Source: Burkholderiaceae bacterium | Lineage (GTDB): Bacteria > Pseudomonadota > Gammaproteobacteria > Burkholderiales > Burkholderiaceae | Reading direction: 5' to 3' | Assembly: GCA_947371415.1 (NCBI GenBank) | Contig: CANBPJ010000059.1 | Coordinates: forward strand, 1-10,586 | DNA: 10,586 nucleotides | Part shown: positions 1 through 7,763 of the stretch, piece after piece | How positions within the stretch are numbered: position 1 is the first letter of the stretch | Layout: the number at the start of each line of letters is the position of its first letter | Translations under genes and position numbers: made by a program | The notes under the pieces: model-generated | Databases searched by the model: none | Told to the model about the DNA's origin: nothing | Seen by the model: the letters and a program-made list of their open reading frames with translations, nothing else

Positions 1-38
1 TTTAGGATCGGTTTCACAATAAATTAAAGGGTAAGTTC

Positions 39-70
39 TTGAAATCTAGGAAAAAACAGCTGGCTATAAT
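39..70 (+). promoter_or_regulatory. Candidate sigma-70 promoter for the arn cluster
   Basis: A perfect TATAAT -10 hexamer lies at 65-70. The best -35 match, TTGAAA, is at 39-44, but the spacer is 20 bases, longer than the usual 16-18. The promoter is therefore either weak or helped by an activator. The expected transcription start is near 77, about 20 bases before the GTG start of the first gene. No other good promoter was seen before the first gene. Confidence 0.5.
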
Positions 71-72
71 CC

Positions 73-84
73 TCATAATTATGA
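73..84. promoter_or_regulatory. 12-base perfect palindrome at the predicted transcription start
   Basis: TCATAATTATGA is its own reverse complement. It sits 2 bases after the -10 hexamer and covers the expected +1 position, where a repressor site would act. A 12-base AT-rich palindrome can occur by chance, so an operator role is only inferred. Confidence 0.25.
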
Positions 85-96
85 CAGAGAGTCCAT

Positions 97-474
97 GTGA
101 AGCTTCAATCTGACCCCCATTCCGGAGCCAATACGATCACCGGTTACGGTGATGGCTATGTAGAGATCAATCGGACTCCCTATAGTCATGCGGTTTTATT
201 GAGCTCGGATGGTGAAATCCAAGACTGGGCCGTTCAATCCTTTGATGAGCTCCGTGCGGCAGATTTCAGCCAAATGGTGACCCTTAAGCCTGAATTAATC
301 CTCATTGGGACTGGCAAGCGCCAGCGCTTCCCTAAGCCCGAACTGCTTAAAACACTGATTGAGGCCAAAATTGGCTTTGAGGTAATGGACTCACAGGCAG
401 CCTGTCGTACTTACAACATTCTGGTTGGCGAGGGTCGCCAGGTCTTGCTCGCCCTCATTGTGGAAGCCGTCTAA
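97..474 (+). CDS. Mth938-like (DUF498) domain protein
   Basis: This 125-residue protein resembles the small Mth938-like / DUF498 family (COG3737), which includes the mitochondrial complex I assembly factor NDUFAF3. The bacterial members have no settled biochemical role. Visible family traits are an N-terminal GYGDGYVEIN stretch, a central SFDEL segment, and the core LILIGTGKRQRFP followed by GFEVMDSQAACRTYNIL, in the expected order and length. I see no signal peptide or membrane segment, so it is probably cytoplasmic. The start is GTG at 97, with AGAGAG at 86-91 as ribosome binding site; the ATGs at 81 and 95 are out of frame and close quickly. Its TAA shares a base with the ATG of the downstream arnT, implying translational coupling. 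Why it heads an Ara4N cluster is unknown. Family call is firm, function is not. Confidence 0.85.
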   Translation: MKLQSDPHSGANTITGYGDGYVEINRTPYSHAVLLSSDGEIQDWAVQSFDELRAADFSQMVTLKPELILIGTGKRQRFPKPELLKTLIEAKIGFEVMDSQAACRTYNILVGEGRQVLLALIVEAV

Positions 475-2168
475 TGCAATTTGGTCACATTCGGCAGTCA
501 AGCGCCCTAAACCCAGTCTCGATTTTAATACTGGTCTTGGTGTATGCCTTGCTATGGTTTGGCACACTCAATTACCGCCACCTCATTCCATCGGACGAAG
601 GTCGTTACGCTGAGATTGCCCGTGAGATGTTGGTGACAGGAGATTGGGTAACCCCTCGCTATAACGGTTACAAGTATTTTGAAAAACCGCCCTTGCAAAT
701 TTGGGCCACCGCTAGCGCCTTCAGTATTTTTGGCATTGGTGATTGGCAAGCGCGTTTGTGGACTGCGCTAACGGGCTTTCTCACGCTTCTACTTATTGGG
801 TTTACTGGTACGCGCATCTACAGTGCTAGAGCCGGCTGGTTAGCTGCTATCGCTTTAGCATCCAGTCCAATGTGGGTCATTGGCGGCCACATCAACTCAT
901 TAGACATGGGGCTATCAGCGTTTCTAGTTGGAGCACTCTGCAGTCTTTTGTTGGCGCAGACCTCACACAATCAAACTCATAGCCGAAATTGGATGTGGGT
1001 CTGCTGGGCCTTTATGGCTCTAGCCACCCTATCTAAAGGTGTCATCGGTGTGGCGATTCCCGGCATGGTATTTATTGTCTACTCCATCACAGCGTGGGAT
1101 TGGAAAATATGGAAGCGCCTACACATCATTAGCGGCAGTATTTTGTTCTTAGCTATTACTGCGCCATGGTTTGTGCTCGTCGCACAACGCAATCCAGAAT
1201 TCCTCGAGTTCTTTTTTATTCATGAGCACTTGCAACGGTTTACTCAAACTGCCCATAGCAGAACAGGGCCGATCTATTACTTCCTGCCACTACTATTGAT
1301 AGGCTTCTTGCCTTGGATCGCACAAGTCCCTGGGGCGATTGCACAAACTTGGCGAGAGCGTAGTCGCGAGTTCTCCAGCGGATGGTTGCTAACCTGTTGG
1401 TTTGCGGTGATCTTGGGGTTCTTTAGCGTTTCTCAATCAAAATTGCCTGGCTACATCATCCCAGTCTTCCCGGCATTGGCCATGATTGTTGGGCATCGCT
1501 TAGATCGCAATCTAGGCTTTAGCAATTCACTCTCATTACCCTGGCAACTCCAGACACTCTTCTTTGCCATTCTTGGGGGCATTGGATTTTTCTTCCTAGG
1601 AGAAGTGAGCAAGCAAGCTCGGCCTGATGAAATTGAATCTTATGCGCAGTACACCTATTGGATAGTTGGAGCACTCATTGCATTGATTTCATGTAGTCTT
1701 CTGGCATTCACGCAAAGTAAACGCAATGGTTTATCGAGTATTACGAGTTTTGCAAGTGGCCTCTTTCTCTGCGCCCTCATTGCGGGTACTGGACACGAGA
1801 CTCTAGGGCGCGCAGTATCTGGCATCGACCTAGTCGAACAAGTAAAGGCGGGCATCCCCGAAAAGGTCAACTTTTATTCTGTACGCATCCTAGATCACAC
1901 CGTGCCATTCTATTTAGGTAGAACTATGACCATGGTGGAATTTCCAGATGAACTGGAGTTTGGTGTCAAACAAGAGCCGGAGCTATGGCTACCTACCTTA
2001 GATGCATTTATTGAGCGCTGGAAGGAAGATCAAGCAGCCTACGCATTGATGGTTCCAGAGCAATATATAGAACTACAAAAACTGAATGTACCCATGCAAG
2101 AGGTTGGAAGAGATTCCAGGCGCATCATTGTGAAGCATCCTGAATCTGCAAGCACTACACCACAATAG
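474..2168 (+). CDS. arnT: ArnT-type lipid A Ara4N glycosyltransferase (GT83/PMT family)
   Basis: ArnT is an inner-membrane enzyme that moves Ara4N from undecaprenyl phosphate to lipid A phosphates on the periplasmic side, lowering the negative charge and resistance to cationic peptides such as polymyxin. This 564-residue protein is close to the E. coli length (about 550). After a first membrane segment (about 15-33) it has the family signature DEGRYAEIAREML (41-53) with the acidic pair D41-E42 in the first periplasmic loop, then GDWVTPR and FEKP (69-72), matching ArnT's conserved Glu-Lys near the lipid carrier. About a dozen hydrophobic segments follow up to around residue 440, then a soluble C-terminal part. 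The ATG at 474 overlaps the preceding TAA, with GGAAG at 462-466 as ribosome binding site. In E. coli arnT lies late in the operon; here it precedes arnB. The acceptor could be another glycan, but the neighbours strongly favour lipid A. Confidence 0.9.
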   Translation: MQFGHIRQSSALNPVSILILVLVYALLWFGTLNYRHLIPSDEGRYAEIAREMLVTGDWVTPRYNGYKYFEKPPLQIWATASAFSIFGIGDWQARLWTALTGFLTLLLIGFTGTRIYSARAGWLAAIALASSPMWVIGGHINSLDMGLSAFLVGALCSLLLAQTSHNQTHSRNWMWVCWAFMALATLSKGVIGVAIPGMVFIVYSITAWDWKIWKRLHIISGSILFLAITAPWFVLVAQRNPEFLEFFFIHEHLQRFTQTAHSRTGPIYYFLPLLLIGFLPWIAQVPGAIAQTWRERSREFSSGWLLTCWFAVILGFFSVSQSKLPGYIIPVFPALAMIVGHRLDRNLGFSNSLSLPWQLQTLFFAILGGIGFFFLGEVSKQARPDEIESYAQYTYWIVGALIALISCSLLAFTQSKRNGLSSITSFASGLFLCALIAGTGHETLGRAVSGIDLVEQVKAGIPEKVNFYSVRILDHTVPFYLGRTMTMVEFPDELEFGVKQEPELWLPTLDAFIERWKEDQAAYALMVPEQYIELQKLNVPMQEVGRDSRRIIVKHPESASTTPQ

Positions 2169-2183
2169 GGTCTTAAAATTAAA

Positions 2184-3356
2184 ATGTCGACCACCAAAAA
2201 CGTACTGCCTTTTATTCCCTTCACGCGTCCGCACTTCAATCAAGAAACCATTGACGCAGTTGCTGAAGTATTGCGCTCAGGCTGGGTCACCTCGGGACCT
2301 AAGCTAGCTGAGTTTGAAGCTTCATTAAGCGAGTATTTTGGTGGCCGTCCTGTGCGTTGCTTTGCTAATGGCACTGCAACTATGAAGATTGCTTTGCAGG
2401 TGGCCGGTATTGGCCCAGGCGATGAAGTCATTACTACCCCAATCTCTTGGGTTGCGACGTCTAATGTCATTTTAGGGGTGGGCGCCACACCCGTGTTTGT
2501 AGACATCGATCCCGTTACACGCAATATTGATTTACATAAAGTGGCTGCAGCTATTACCCCTCAGACGCGCGCCATCATGCCTGTCTATTTGGCTGGACTA
2601 CCAGTCAATATGGATGAGCTCTACGCACTAGCGAAACAACACAAGCTACGCGTGATTGAAGATGCTGCGCAGGCATTTGGATCGCAGTGGCAGGGCCAGA
2701 AGATTGGTAGCTTTGGAGACCTGGTGAGCTTTAGCTTTCAGGCAAATAAAAATTTATCTACCGTTGAAGGTGGTTGCCTAGTCCTGAACAATATTGATGA
2801 GGCTAAGTTAGCAGAGAAGCTTCGCTTGCAAGGTGTGACACGCCAAGGCATGGATGGCATGGATGTGGATGTCCTGGGTGGCAAAGATAATTTGACCGAT
2901 GTGAATGCGGTCATTGGCTTGCATCAATTGAAGCAACTGCCAGCATTTCAGACGCGGAGGTGCGCTTTAGCTAGGCAGTACTTTGATGTCATCCGCAGCG
3001 AACTGAAATCTGCTGGATTGGACGATTTAAAATTAGAGCTTCCAGTGGAGAATTTCGCTGATAGCAACTGGCACATGTTCCAAGTTGTTTTGCCACTTGA
3101 GCAATTGAATGCGGATCGCGCACAAGTAATGACCGAGCTGAAGGATCTTGGCATCGGTACCGGCGTTCATTACCCCATCATTACTGGATTTACGCTTTAC
3201 CAGGAACTGGGATATAAAACCGAGGCCACTCCAATTGCGCAACGCATAGGTCGCTCGATTCTGACACTCCCCCTCTTTCCAGGAATGGCAGATGAAGATA
3301 TTGGCCGCATAGCTAGTGCTTTAGTGGGAATTCTGAAGAAACACCGTAAAAATTAG
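2184..3356 (+). CDS. arnB: UDP-4-amino-4-deoxy-L-arabinose aminotransferase ArnB
   Basis: ArnB is a cytoplasmic PLP enzyme of the DegT/DnrJ/EryC1/StrS family. It transfers an amino group from glutamate to UDP-4-keto-pentose, giving UDP-Ara4N. The 390-residue sequence starts with the family-typical PFTRP-like segment and LRSGWVTSGPK (30-40), has the PLP-contact segment IEDAAQAFG with D160, and the lysine motif SFSFQANKNLSTVEGG with the Schiff-base lysine expected at K189. NLTDVNAVIGLHQL, LGIGTGVHY and LPLFPGM follow, as in E. coli ArnB. It lies 15 bases after arnT. The ATG at 2184 has no strong Shine-Dalgarno; AGGG at 2167-2170 is 13 bases away. The family also contains aminotransferases for other nucleotide sugars, but flanking arnT, arnC and ArnA-type genes fix the assignment. 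Confidence 0.93.
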   Translation: MSTTKNVLPFIPFTRPHFNQETIDAVAEVLRSGWVTSGPKLAEFEASLSEYFGGRPVRCFANGTATMKIALQVAGIGPGDEVITTPISWVATSNVILGVGATPVFVDIDPVTRNIDLHKVAAAITPQTRAIMPVYLAGLPVNMDELYALAKQHKLRVIEDAAQAFGSQWQGQKIGSFGDLVSFSFQANKNLSTVEGGCLVLNNIDEAKLAEKLRLQGVTRQGMDGMDVDVLGGKDNLTDVNAVIGLHQLKQLPAFQTRRCALARQYFDVIRSELKSAGLDDLKLELPVENFADSNWHMFQVVLPLEQLNADRAQVMTELKDLGIGTGVHYPIITGFTLYQELGYKTEATPIAQRIGRSILTLPLFPGMADEDIGRIASALVGILKKHRKN

Positions 3357-3387
3357 TCTTGGCAGCGGAATCAGGCAAAATTGCAGC

Positions 3388-4359
3388 ATGACCGCGAATT
3401 TAGCCAACCACGCCAGCGACCCCACACTCAGCATCGTCATCCCCGTATATAACGAGGAAGATGGTCTCCAAGCCCTATTTGATCGCCTCTATCCAGCGCT
3501 AGATGCCATGGCTAGCAAGCGTAACATTGCCTATGAAGTGGTGTTTGTGAATGACGGCAGCAAAGATCGCTCTGCGGGCATCTTAGCCAAGCAAGTGGAG
3601 TTGCGCCCCGATGTGACCCGCGCTGTATTGTTTCAGAGTAACTTTGGTCAGCACATGGCTATCATGGCCGGCTTTGAATATTCTCGTGGTGAATACATCA
3701 TCACCTTAGACGCCGACCTACAAAATCCCCCAGAAGAAATTGATGCCCTGACCAATGAATTACTCAAAGGTCACGACTACGTCGGCACCATTCGGGCGAA
3801 TCGTCGCGATAGCTTCTTTAGAAAATTTGCTTCACGCGCCATGAATCATTTGCGCCAAAAAATTACGCGCATCACGATGACCGATCAAGGTTGTATGTTG
3901 CGTGGCTATAGCCGTCGCATCGTTGACCTCGTGCGTCAGTGCAATGAGAGCAATACTTTTATTCCTGCACTAGCGTATACCTTTGCAGCCAACCCTACTG
4001 AAATCGCCGTTAAACATGAAGAGCGTTTTGCCGGTGAATCTAAGTACAGCCTGTATCAGTTGATTCGCCTGAACTTTGATTTAGTAACTGGCTTCTCCGT
4101 CATGCCTTTGCAGATATTCTCCATCTTGGGCATGTTGCTAGCAATGGCAGCCGGCAGTTTGTTCATATACCTCCTGGTGCGCCGCTTTGTGCTGGGCGCT
4201 GAGGTTGAGGGTGTATTTACCCTGTTTGCGCTCACCTTCTTCCTCATTGGCGTCATGCTCTTTGGCCTGGGCCTACTCGGTGAATATATTGGTCGCATAT
4301 ACCAACAAATCAGAGAGCGCCCACGCTATGTTGTGCAAACCGTTTTAGAGAAAAAATAA
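3388..4359 (+). CDS. arnC: Undecaprenyl-phosphate 4-deoxy-4-formamido-L-arabinose transferase ArnC
   Basis: ArnC is a GT2-family inner-membrane glycosyltransferase. On the cytoplasmic face it links formylated Ara4N from its UDP carrier to undecaprenyl phosphate. The 323-residue protein shows SIVIPVYNEEDGL (15-27), VNDGSKDRS (54-62), the NFGQHMAIMAGF segment typical of ArnC, and the catalytic DADLQNPPEE with DAD at 108-110. VGTIRANRRDSFFRK and GESKYSLYQLI also match the E. coli enzyme closely. Two hydrophobic helices (about 240-265 and 277-300) anchor the C terminus, ending with GLLGEYIGRIY and a basic tail. It follows arnB after 31 bases, and its TAA abuts the TTG start of the formyltransferase. 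A generic dolichol-phosphate-mannose-type transferase is the alternative, made unlikely by context. Confidence 0.92.
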   Translation: MTANLANHASDPTLSIVIPVYNEEDGLQALFDRLYPALDAMASKRNIAYEVVFVNDGSKDRSAGILAKQVELRPDVTRAVLFQSNFGQHMAIMAGFEYSRGEYIITLDADLQNPPEEIDALTNELLKGHDYVGTIRANRRDSFFRKFASRAMNHLRQKITRITMTDQGCMLRGYSRRIVDLVRQCNESNTFIPALAYTFAANPTEIAVKHEERFAGESKYSLYQLIRLNFDLVTGFSVMPLQIFSILGMLLAMAAGSLFIYLLVRRFVLGAEVEGVFTLFALTFFLIGVMLFGLGLLGEYIGRIYQQIRERPRYVVQTVLEKK

Positions 4360-5232
4360 TTGCACGCAGTCGTCTTTGCTTATCACGATGTGGGCGTCAA
4401 CTGCCTCAAAGCATTACTCCATGCTGGCATCAAGATTGATCTGGTGCTTACCCATCAAGATGATCCCAATGAAAATGTGTGGTTTGGGAGCGTTGCCAAA
4501 CTCTGTGAGGATAAAAAAATTCCTTACATCACACCTAATGCGGCTCAGCTAATCGAGCTCGTTCCACAGATTAAAAAACTAGCACCTGATTATCTTTTCT
4601 CTTTTTATTACCGCCACATGATTTCGGCAGAGCTCTTGGGCTGCGCCAAGATCGCCGCGCTCAATATGCACGGCTCACTCCTACCAAAGTACCGCGGTCG
4701 TGCACCAGTCAATTGGGCCATCCTGCATGGGGAAACTGAAACTGGCGCCACATTGCACATTATGGAAACCAAACCAGATGCGGGCGATATCGTGGGGCAG
4801 TCAGCAGTCTCCATTGGTCCCAATGAAACCGCTACCGAGGTCTTTGGCAAGGTGAGCCACGCAGCCATAAACGTCATGAACCAGGTGCTACCGGAGCTTG
4901 TTCAAGGCCACGTCCCTAGAAGACCCAATCTACTCGCTCAAGGGAGCTATTTTGGGGGTCGCAAGCCCGCAGATGGCGAAATTCTGTGGCAGCAGACAGC
5001 TGAGCAGGTTCATAACCTCGTCAGGGCTGTTGCACCACCCTATCCCGGCGCTTTTACGGACTGGGAAGGTGAACGCATGATTGTGGCCCGTACCAGTCTA
5101 GAGGGGCCCTTGCCCGCTCAACTCGATCTTCAGACCCCCGGCATCCAAGTGGTTGATAATCAGGTATTCGGCATTTGCGGCGACCAGAGAGCGGTAGCAG
5201 TACTGAACTGGTTTCCGGCAAAAACACATTAG
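4360..5232 (+). CDS. arnA: UDP-Ara4N formyltransferase (stand-alone ArnA N-terminal domain)
   Basis: This enzyme uses 10-formyl-tetrahydrofolate to N-formylate UDP-Ara4N. In E. coli it is the N-terminal half of the 660-residue bifunctional ArnA; here it is a separate 290-residue protein. It begins HAVVFAYHDVG, aligning with the E. coli N terminus, and keeps SFYYRH, LNMHGSLLPKYRGRAPVNW and ETGATLHIM. The expected catalytic residues N102, H104 and D140 fall at the same numbers as in E. coli ArnA. A Met-tRNA formyltransferase-like C-terminal subdomain follows (VHNLVRAVAPPYPGAF). The start must be the TTG at 4360: the codon just before it in frame is the arnC TAA, and the alignment begins there. 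This zero-gap junction implies coupled translation. The next gene supplies the other half of ArnA, so the two may form a complex; that is inference. Confidence 0.92.
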   Translation: MHAVVFAYHDVGVNCLKALLHAGIKIDLVLTHQDDPNENVWFGSVAKLCEDKKIPYITPNAAQLIELVPQIKKLAPDYLFSFYYRHMISAELLGCAKIAALNMHGSLLPKYRGRAPVNWAILHGETETGATLHIMETKPDAGDIVGQSAVSIGPNETATEVFGKVSHAAINVMNQVLPELVQGHVPRRPNLLAQGSYFGGRKPADGEILWQQTAEQVHNLVRAVAPPYPGAFTDWEGERMIVARTSLEGPLPAQLDLQTPGIQVVDNQVFGICGDQRAVAVLNWFPAKTH

Positions 5233-5253
5233 ATTAAAAACGAGGCAGTAAAG

Positions 5254-6300
5254 ATGAAAAAAGTACTCATTCTTGGCGTAAACGGTTTTATTGGTCACCA
5301 CCTTTCAAAACGTATCCTAGAGACAACCGATTGGGATGTTTATGGGATGGACATGCAAAACGATCGCCTAGGTGATTTAGTCAATCATCCCCGCATGCAC
5401 TTCTTTGAGGGTGATATCACCATCAATAAAGAGTGGGTTGAATATCACATCCGTAAATGCGATGTCATTCTGCCTTTAGTAGCCATTGCTACTCCAGCCA
5501 CCTACGTTCAGCAGCCGCTCAAAGTATTTGAGCTCGACTTCGAAGCGAACTTACCGATCGTGCGCTCTGCTGTTAAGTACAAAAAGCATTTGGTATTTCC
5601 ATCTACATCCGAAGTTTATGGAATGTGTGAGGATGCCGAGTTCGATCCCGCTCAATCCACCATGGTTTACGGCCCGATCAATAAGCCACGCTGGATTTAC
5701 GCTTGCTCAAAGCAGTTAATGGATCGCGTGATTTGGGGTTACGGCATGGAAGGTTTACGCTTTACCCTCTTCCGCCCATTTAACTGGATTGGCCCTGGTC
5801 TCGACAGCATCTACACACCAAAAGAAGGTTCTTCCCGTGTAGTAACTCAGTTCTTGGGCCATATCGTTCGTGGCGAGCCGATTAACTTGGTTGATGGTGG
5901 CGCTCAGAAACGCGCTTTTACTTATATTGATGATGGTATTGATGCCTTGATGCGCATCATCGACAACAAAGATGGTGTTGCAAATGGCAAGATCTACAAC
6001 ATCGGCAATCCAAAAAATAATCATTCTGTGCGCGACCTCGCCAATCAGATGTTAGAAATTGCACGCAGCATTCCAGAGTACGCTAAGACAGCCAATGAAG
6101 TGAAGATTGTTGAAACCACCTCTGGCGCTTACTATGGCGAAGGCTACCAAGACGTTCAAAATCGTGTTCCCGCAATTGACAACACCATGAGCGAACTGGG
6201 TTGGAAGCCAACTACCGATATGGGTGATGCGCTCAAGAATATCTTTGAAGCCTATCGCCAAGACGTTGAAAAAGCACGTCACTTGGTTGACAAAGAATAA
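5254..6300 (+). CDS. arnA: UDP-glucuronate oxidative decarboxylase (stand-alone ArnA C-terminal domain; UDP-4-keto-pentose/UDP-xylose synthase type)
   Basis: This extended SDR enzyme oxidises UDP-glucuronate at C4 with NAD and decarboxylates it to UDP-4-keto-pentose, the substrate of ArnB. The 348-residue protein has the NAD-binding GVNGFIG motif (G8, G11, G14), the ArnA signature FPSTSEVYGMC with S119-E120, the Y149-x3-K153 pair in PRWIYACSKQ, and YYGEGYQDVQNR with R304. These correspond to S433, E434, Y463, K467 and R619 of E. coli ArnA. Stand-alone homologues in Ralstonia are described as bifunctional UDP-4-keto-pentose/UDP-xylose synthases that can reduce the product to UDP-xylose, so this protein may do the same. 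The start is ATG 5254 with GAGG at 5242-5245, 21 bases after the formyltransferase. The absence of fusion is natural, not a frameshift: both proteins are intact, each with its own start. Confidence 0.92.
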   Translation: MKKVLILGVNGFIGHHLSKRILETTDWDVYGMDMQNDRLGDLVNHPRMHFFEGDITINKEWVEYHIRKCDVILPLVAIATPATYVQQPLKVFELDFEANLPIVRSAVKYKKHLVFPSTSEVYGMCEDAEFDPAQSTMVYGPINKPRWIYACSKQLMDRVIWGYGMEGLRFTLFRPFNWIGPGLDSIYTPKEGSSRVVTQFLGHIVRGEPINLVDGGAQKRAFTYIDDGIDALMRIIDNKDGVANGKIYNIGNPKNNHSVRDLANQMLEIARSIPEYAKTANEVKIVETTSGAYYGEGYQDVQNRVPAIDNTMSELGWKPTTDMGDALKNIFEAYRQDVEKARHLVDKE

Positions 6301-6322
6301 GCGAAAGTAAATTTAAGGGTTC

Positions 6323-7240
6323 ATGGCTAAGATTGCTCTCAAGGTAGACGTTGATACCTTACGCGGAACCAAAGAAGGCGTACCCAATCTAGCGCGCACG
6401 CTCGAACGCTTTGGCCTCAAGGCCACCTTTCTATTTAGCTTGGGCCCTGACCATACTGGCTGGGCACTCAAGCGAGTGTTTCGCCCCGGCTTCCTAAAAA
6501 AAGTTAGTCGCACTTCTGTAGTGGAGCATTACGGAATCAAGACCTTGCTCTACGGCGTACTCCTGCCTGGCCCCGATATTGGCAAGCAAGCTGCTACTGA
6601 AATGCGTGCCATTGATGCTGCCGGTCATGAGACAGGTATTCACACTTGGGACCATGTAGCTTGGCAAGACGCAGTACGCAATCGTGATCCCCAGTGGACT
6701 AAAGTGCAAATGCAAAAAAGCTGGGATCGCTTTGTTGAAATCTTTGGGCACCCTCCAGTAACTTATGGTGCTGCTGGCTGGCAAATGAATGAAGCCGCCT
6801 TTGAGCAACTCGATCAGTGGGGCATCAAATATTCTTCCGACGGCAGGGCGCCAGCCAATCTGATGCCTTACCGTTTTACACTGCCGTCTGGCAAAGCAAA
6901 ACACGTGCAATATCCAACAACACTACCTACTTTTGATGAGCTCATTGGTATTGATGGTGCCGATGAATTTGGTGCAGTCAAAAAACTCCTTGAAATCACC
7001 CAAAGCAATCCTAATGACCAGGTATTTACTCTGCATGCAGAGCTAGAAGGCCAAAAACTACTCCCTGCTTTTGAACAACTTCTGGCGGGATGGCTTAACC
7101 AAGGTCACGACTTAGTCACCATGGGTGAGCTTCATCAATCTTGGGAAGCTACCAAGCAACTCGATAAAATAGCCACACAGCCAGTAACTTGGGGTGAAAT
7201 CCCCAATCGGAGTGGTGAACTGATTTTGCAAGCAGTGTAA
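6323..7240 (+). CDS. arnD: 4-deoxy-4-formamido-L-arabinose-phosphoundecaprenol deformylase ArnD
   Basis: ArnD removes the formyl group after ArnC has loaded the sugar on undecaprenyl phosphate, giving the Ara4N-carrier donor used by ArnT. The 305-residue protein is a NodB-type polysaccharide deacetylase. It starts AKIALKVDVDTLRGTKEGVP, close to E. coli ArnD, with the metal/catalytic aspartates D9 and D11. The histidine pair is in GIHTWDHVAWQ (H107 and H111), followed by GAAGWQMN, YSSDGRAP, PTTLPTFDELIG and TLHAELEG with H238. No signal peptide is visible, as expected for an enzyme on the cytoplasmic face. The ATG at 6323 has AAGGG at 6315-6319, only 3 bases away, and follows the decarboxylase after 22 bases. 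It is the last pathway gene of the cluster. Confidence 0.93.
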   Translation: MAKIALKVDVDTLRGTKEGVPNLARTLERFGLKATFLFSLGPDHTGWALKRVFRPGFLKKVSRTSVVEHYGIKTLLYGVLLPGPDIGKQAATEMRAIDAAGHETGIHTWDHVAWQDAVRNRDPQWTKVQMQKSWDRFVEIFGHPPVTYGAAGWQMNEAAFEQLDQWGIKYSSDGRAPANLMPYRFTLPSGKAKHVQYPTTLPTFDELIGIDGADEFGAVKKLLEITQSNPNDQVFTLHAELEGQKLLPAFEQLLAGWLNQGHDLVTMGELHQSWEATKQLDKIATQPVTWGEIPNRSGELILQAV

Positions 7241-7254
7241 GTAATAGACCCATT

Positions 7255-7262
7255 AAGAGAGA
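7255..7262 (+). promoter_or_regulatory. Ribosome binding site of the peroxiredoxin gene
   Basis: AAGAGAGA lies 5 bases before ATG 7268, inside the 27-base gap after arnD. No promoter is apparent in the gap, so the gene is probably read from the arn transcript. Confidence 0.6.
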
Positions 7263-7267
7263 CCGTT

Positions 7268-7735
7268 ATGACAGTAGAAATTGGCAAGCCAATGCCCCAG
7301 TGTGCAATCCCAGCAACATCTGGATTGACCTTCACTCCAGATTCCGCAAAGGGTAAAAAGCTGGTGATTTACTTTTATCCAAAAGACATGACTCCAGGAT
7401 GCACCGCTGAGTCAGGCGAGTTTCGCGACCATATTGATGCCTTTACCAAGGCCAATACCTTGATCGTTGGGGTATCCAGGGATAGCCTAAAGTCTCACGA
7501 TAATTTCCGGAGCAAGCTAGAGTTGCCATTTGAGCTGGTTGCCGACACTGAAGAAACGCTCTGCCAACTCTTTGGCGTGATGAAGATGAAGAATATGTAT
7601 GGCAAACAAGTTCGCGGCGTAGAGCGCAGCACCTTCCTCTTTGACTCCTCAGGCAATCTCGTTAAAGAGTGGCGAGGCCTTAAGGTTCCAGGACATGTGA
7701 CAGAGGTATTACAAGCGGCCCAAAGTACGCAATAA
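7268..7735 (+). CDS. bcp: Bcp/PrxQ-type thioredoxin-dependent thiol peroxidase
   Basis: This 155-residue cytoplasmic peroxiredoxin reduces hydrogen peroxide and organic hydroperoxides. The active site is FYPKDMTPGCTAESGEF with peroxidatic C45 in the TPxxC context, and the conserved arginine is in GVERSTFLFD (R120). E. coli Bcp has its resolving cysteine at C50; here that residue is glycine. Other cysteines are C12 and C99, the latter also present in E. coli. This suggests a 1-Cys mechanism, as reported for some Burkholderia Bcp proteins, or an unusual resolving partner. The gene begins 27 bases after arnD and has no visible terminator directly after its TAA at 7735, so transcripts may run on into the PhoH leader. 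A metabolic link to Ara4N synthesis is not evident; co-transcription may be incidental. Confidence 0.93.
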   Translation: MTVEIGKPMPQCAIPATSGLTFTPDSAKGKKLVIYFYPKDMTPGCTAESGEFRDHIDAFTKANTLIVGVSRDSLKSHDNFRSKLELPFELVADTEETLCQLFGVMKMKNMYGKQVRGVERSTFLFDSSGNLVKEWRGLKVPGHVTEVLQAAQSTQ

Positions 7736-7763
7736 TTTTTTAAGTGAATTTAATCCGGGGGAC

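Noticed and set aside
1..60. Possible PmrA- or PhoP-type direct repeats upstream of the arn cluster promoter (ATTAAAGGGTAAG region)
   Set aside because: The half-sites do not match the known boxes in sequence and spacing; similarity is no better than expected for AT-rich DNA.
6494..6910. 138-codon minus-strand frame opposite arnD
   Set aside because: It lies wholly inside a well-conserved gene, and its translation has no recognisable domain; it is a shadow frame.
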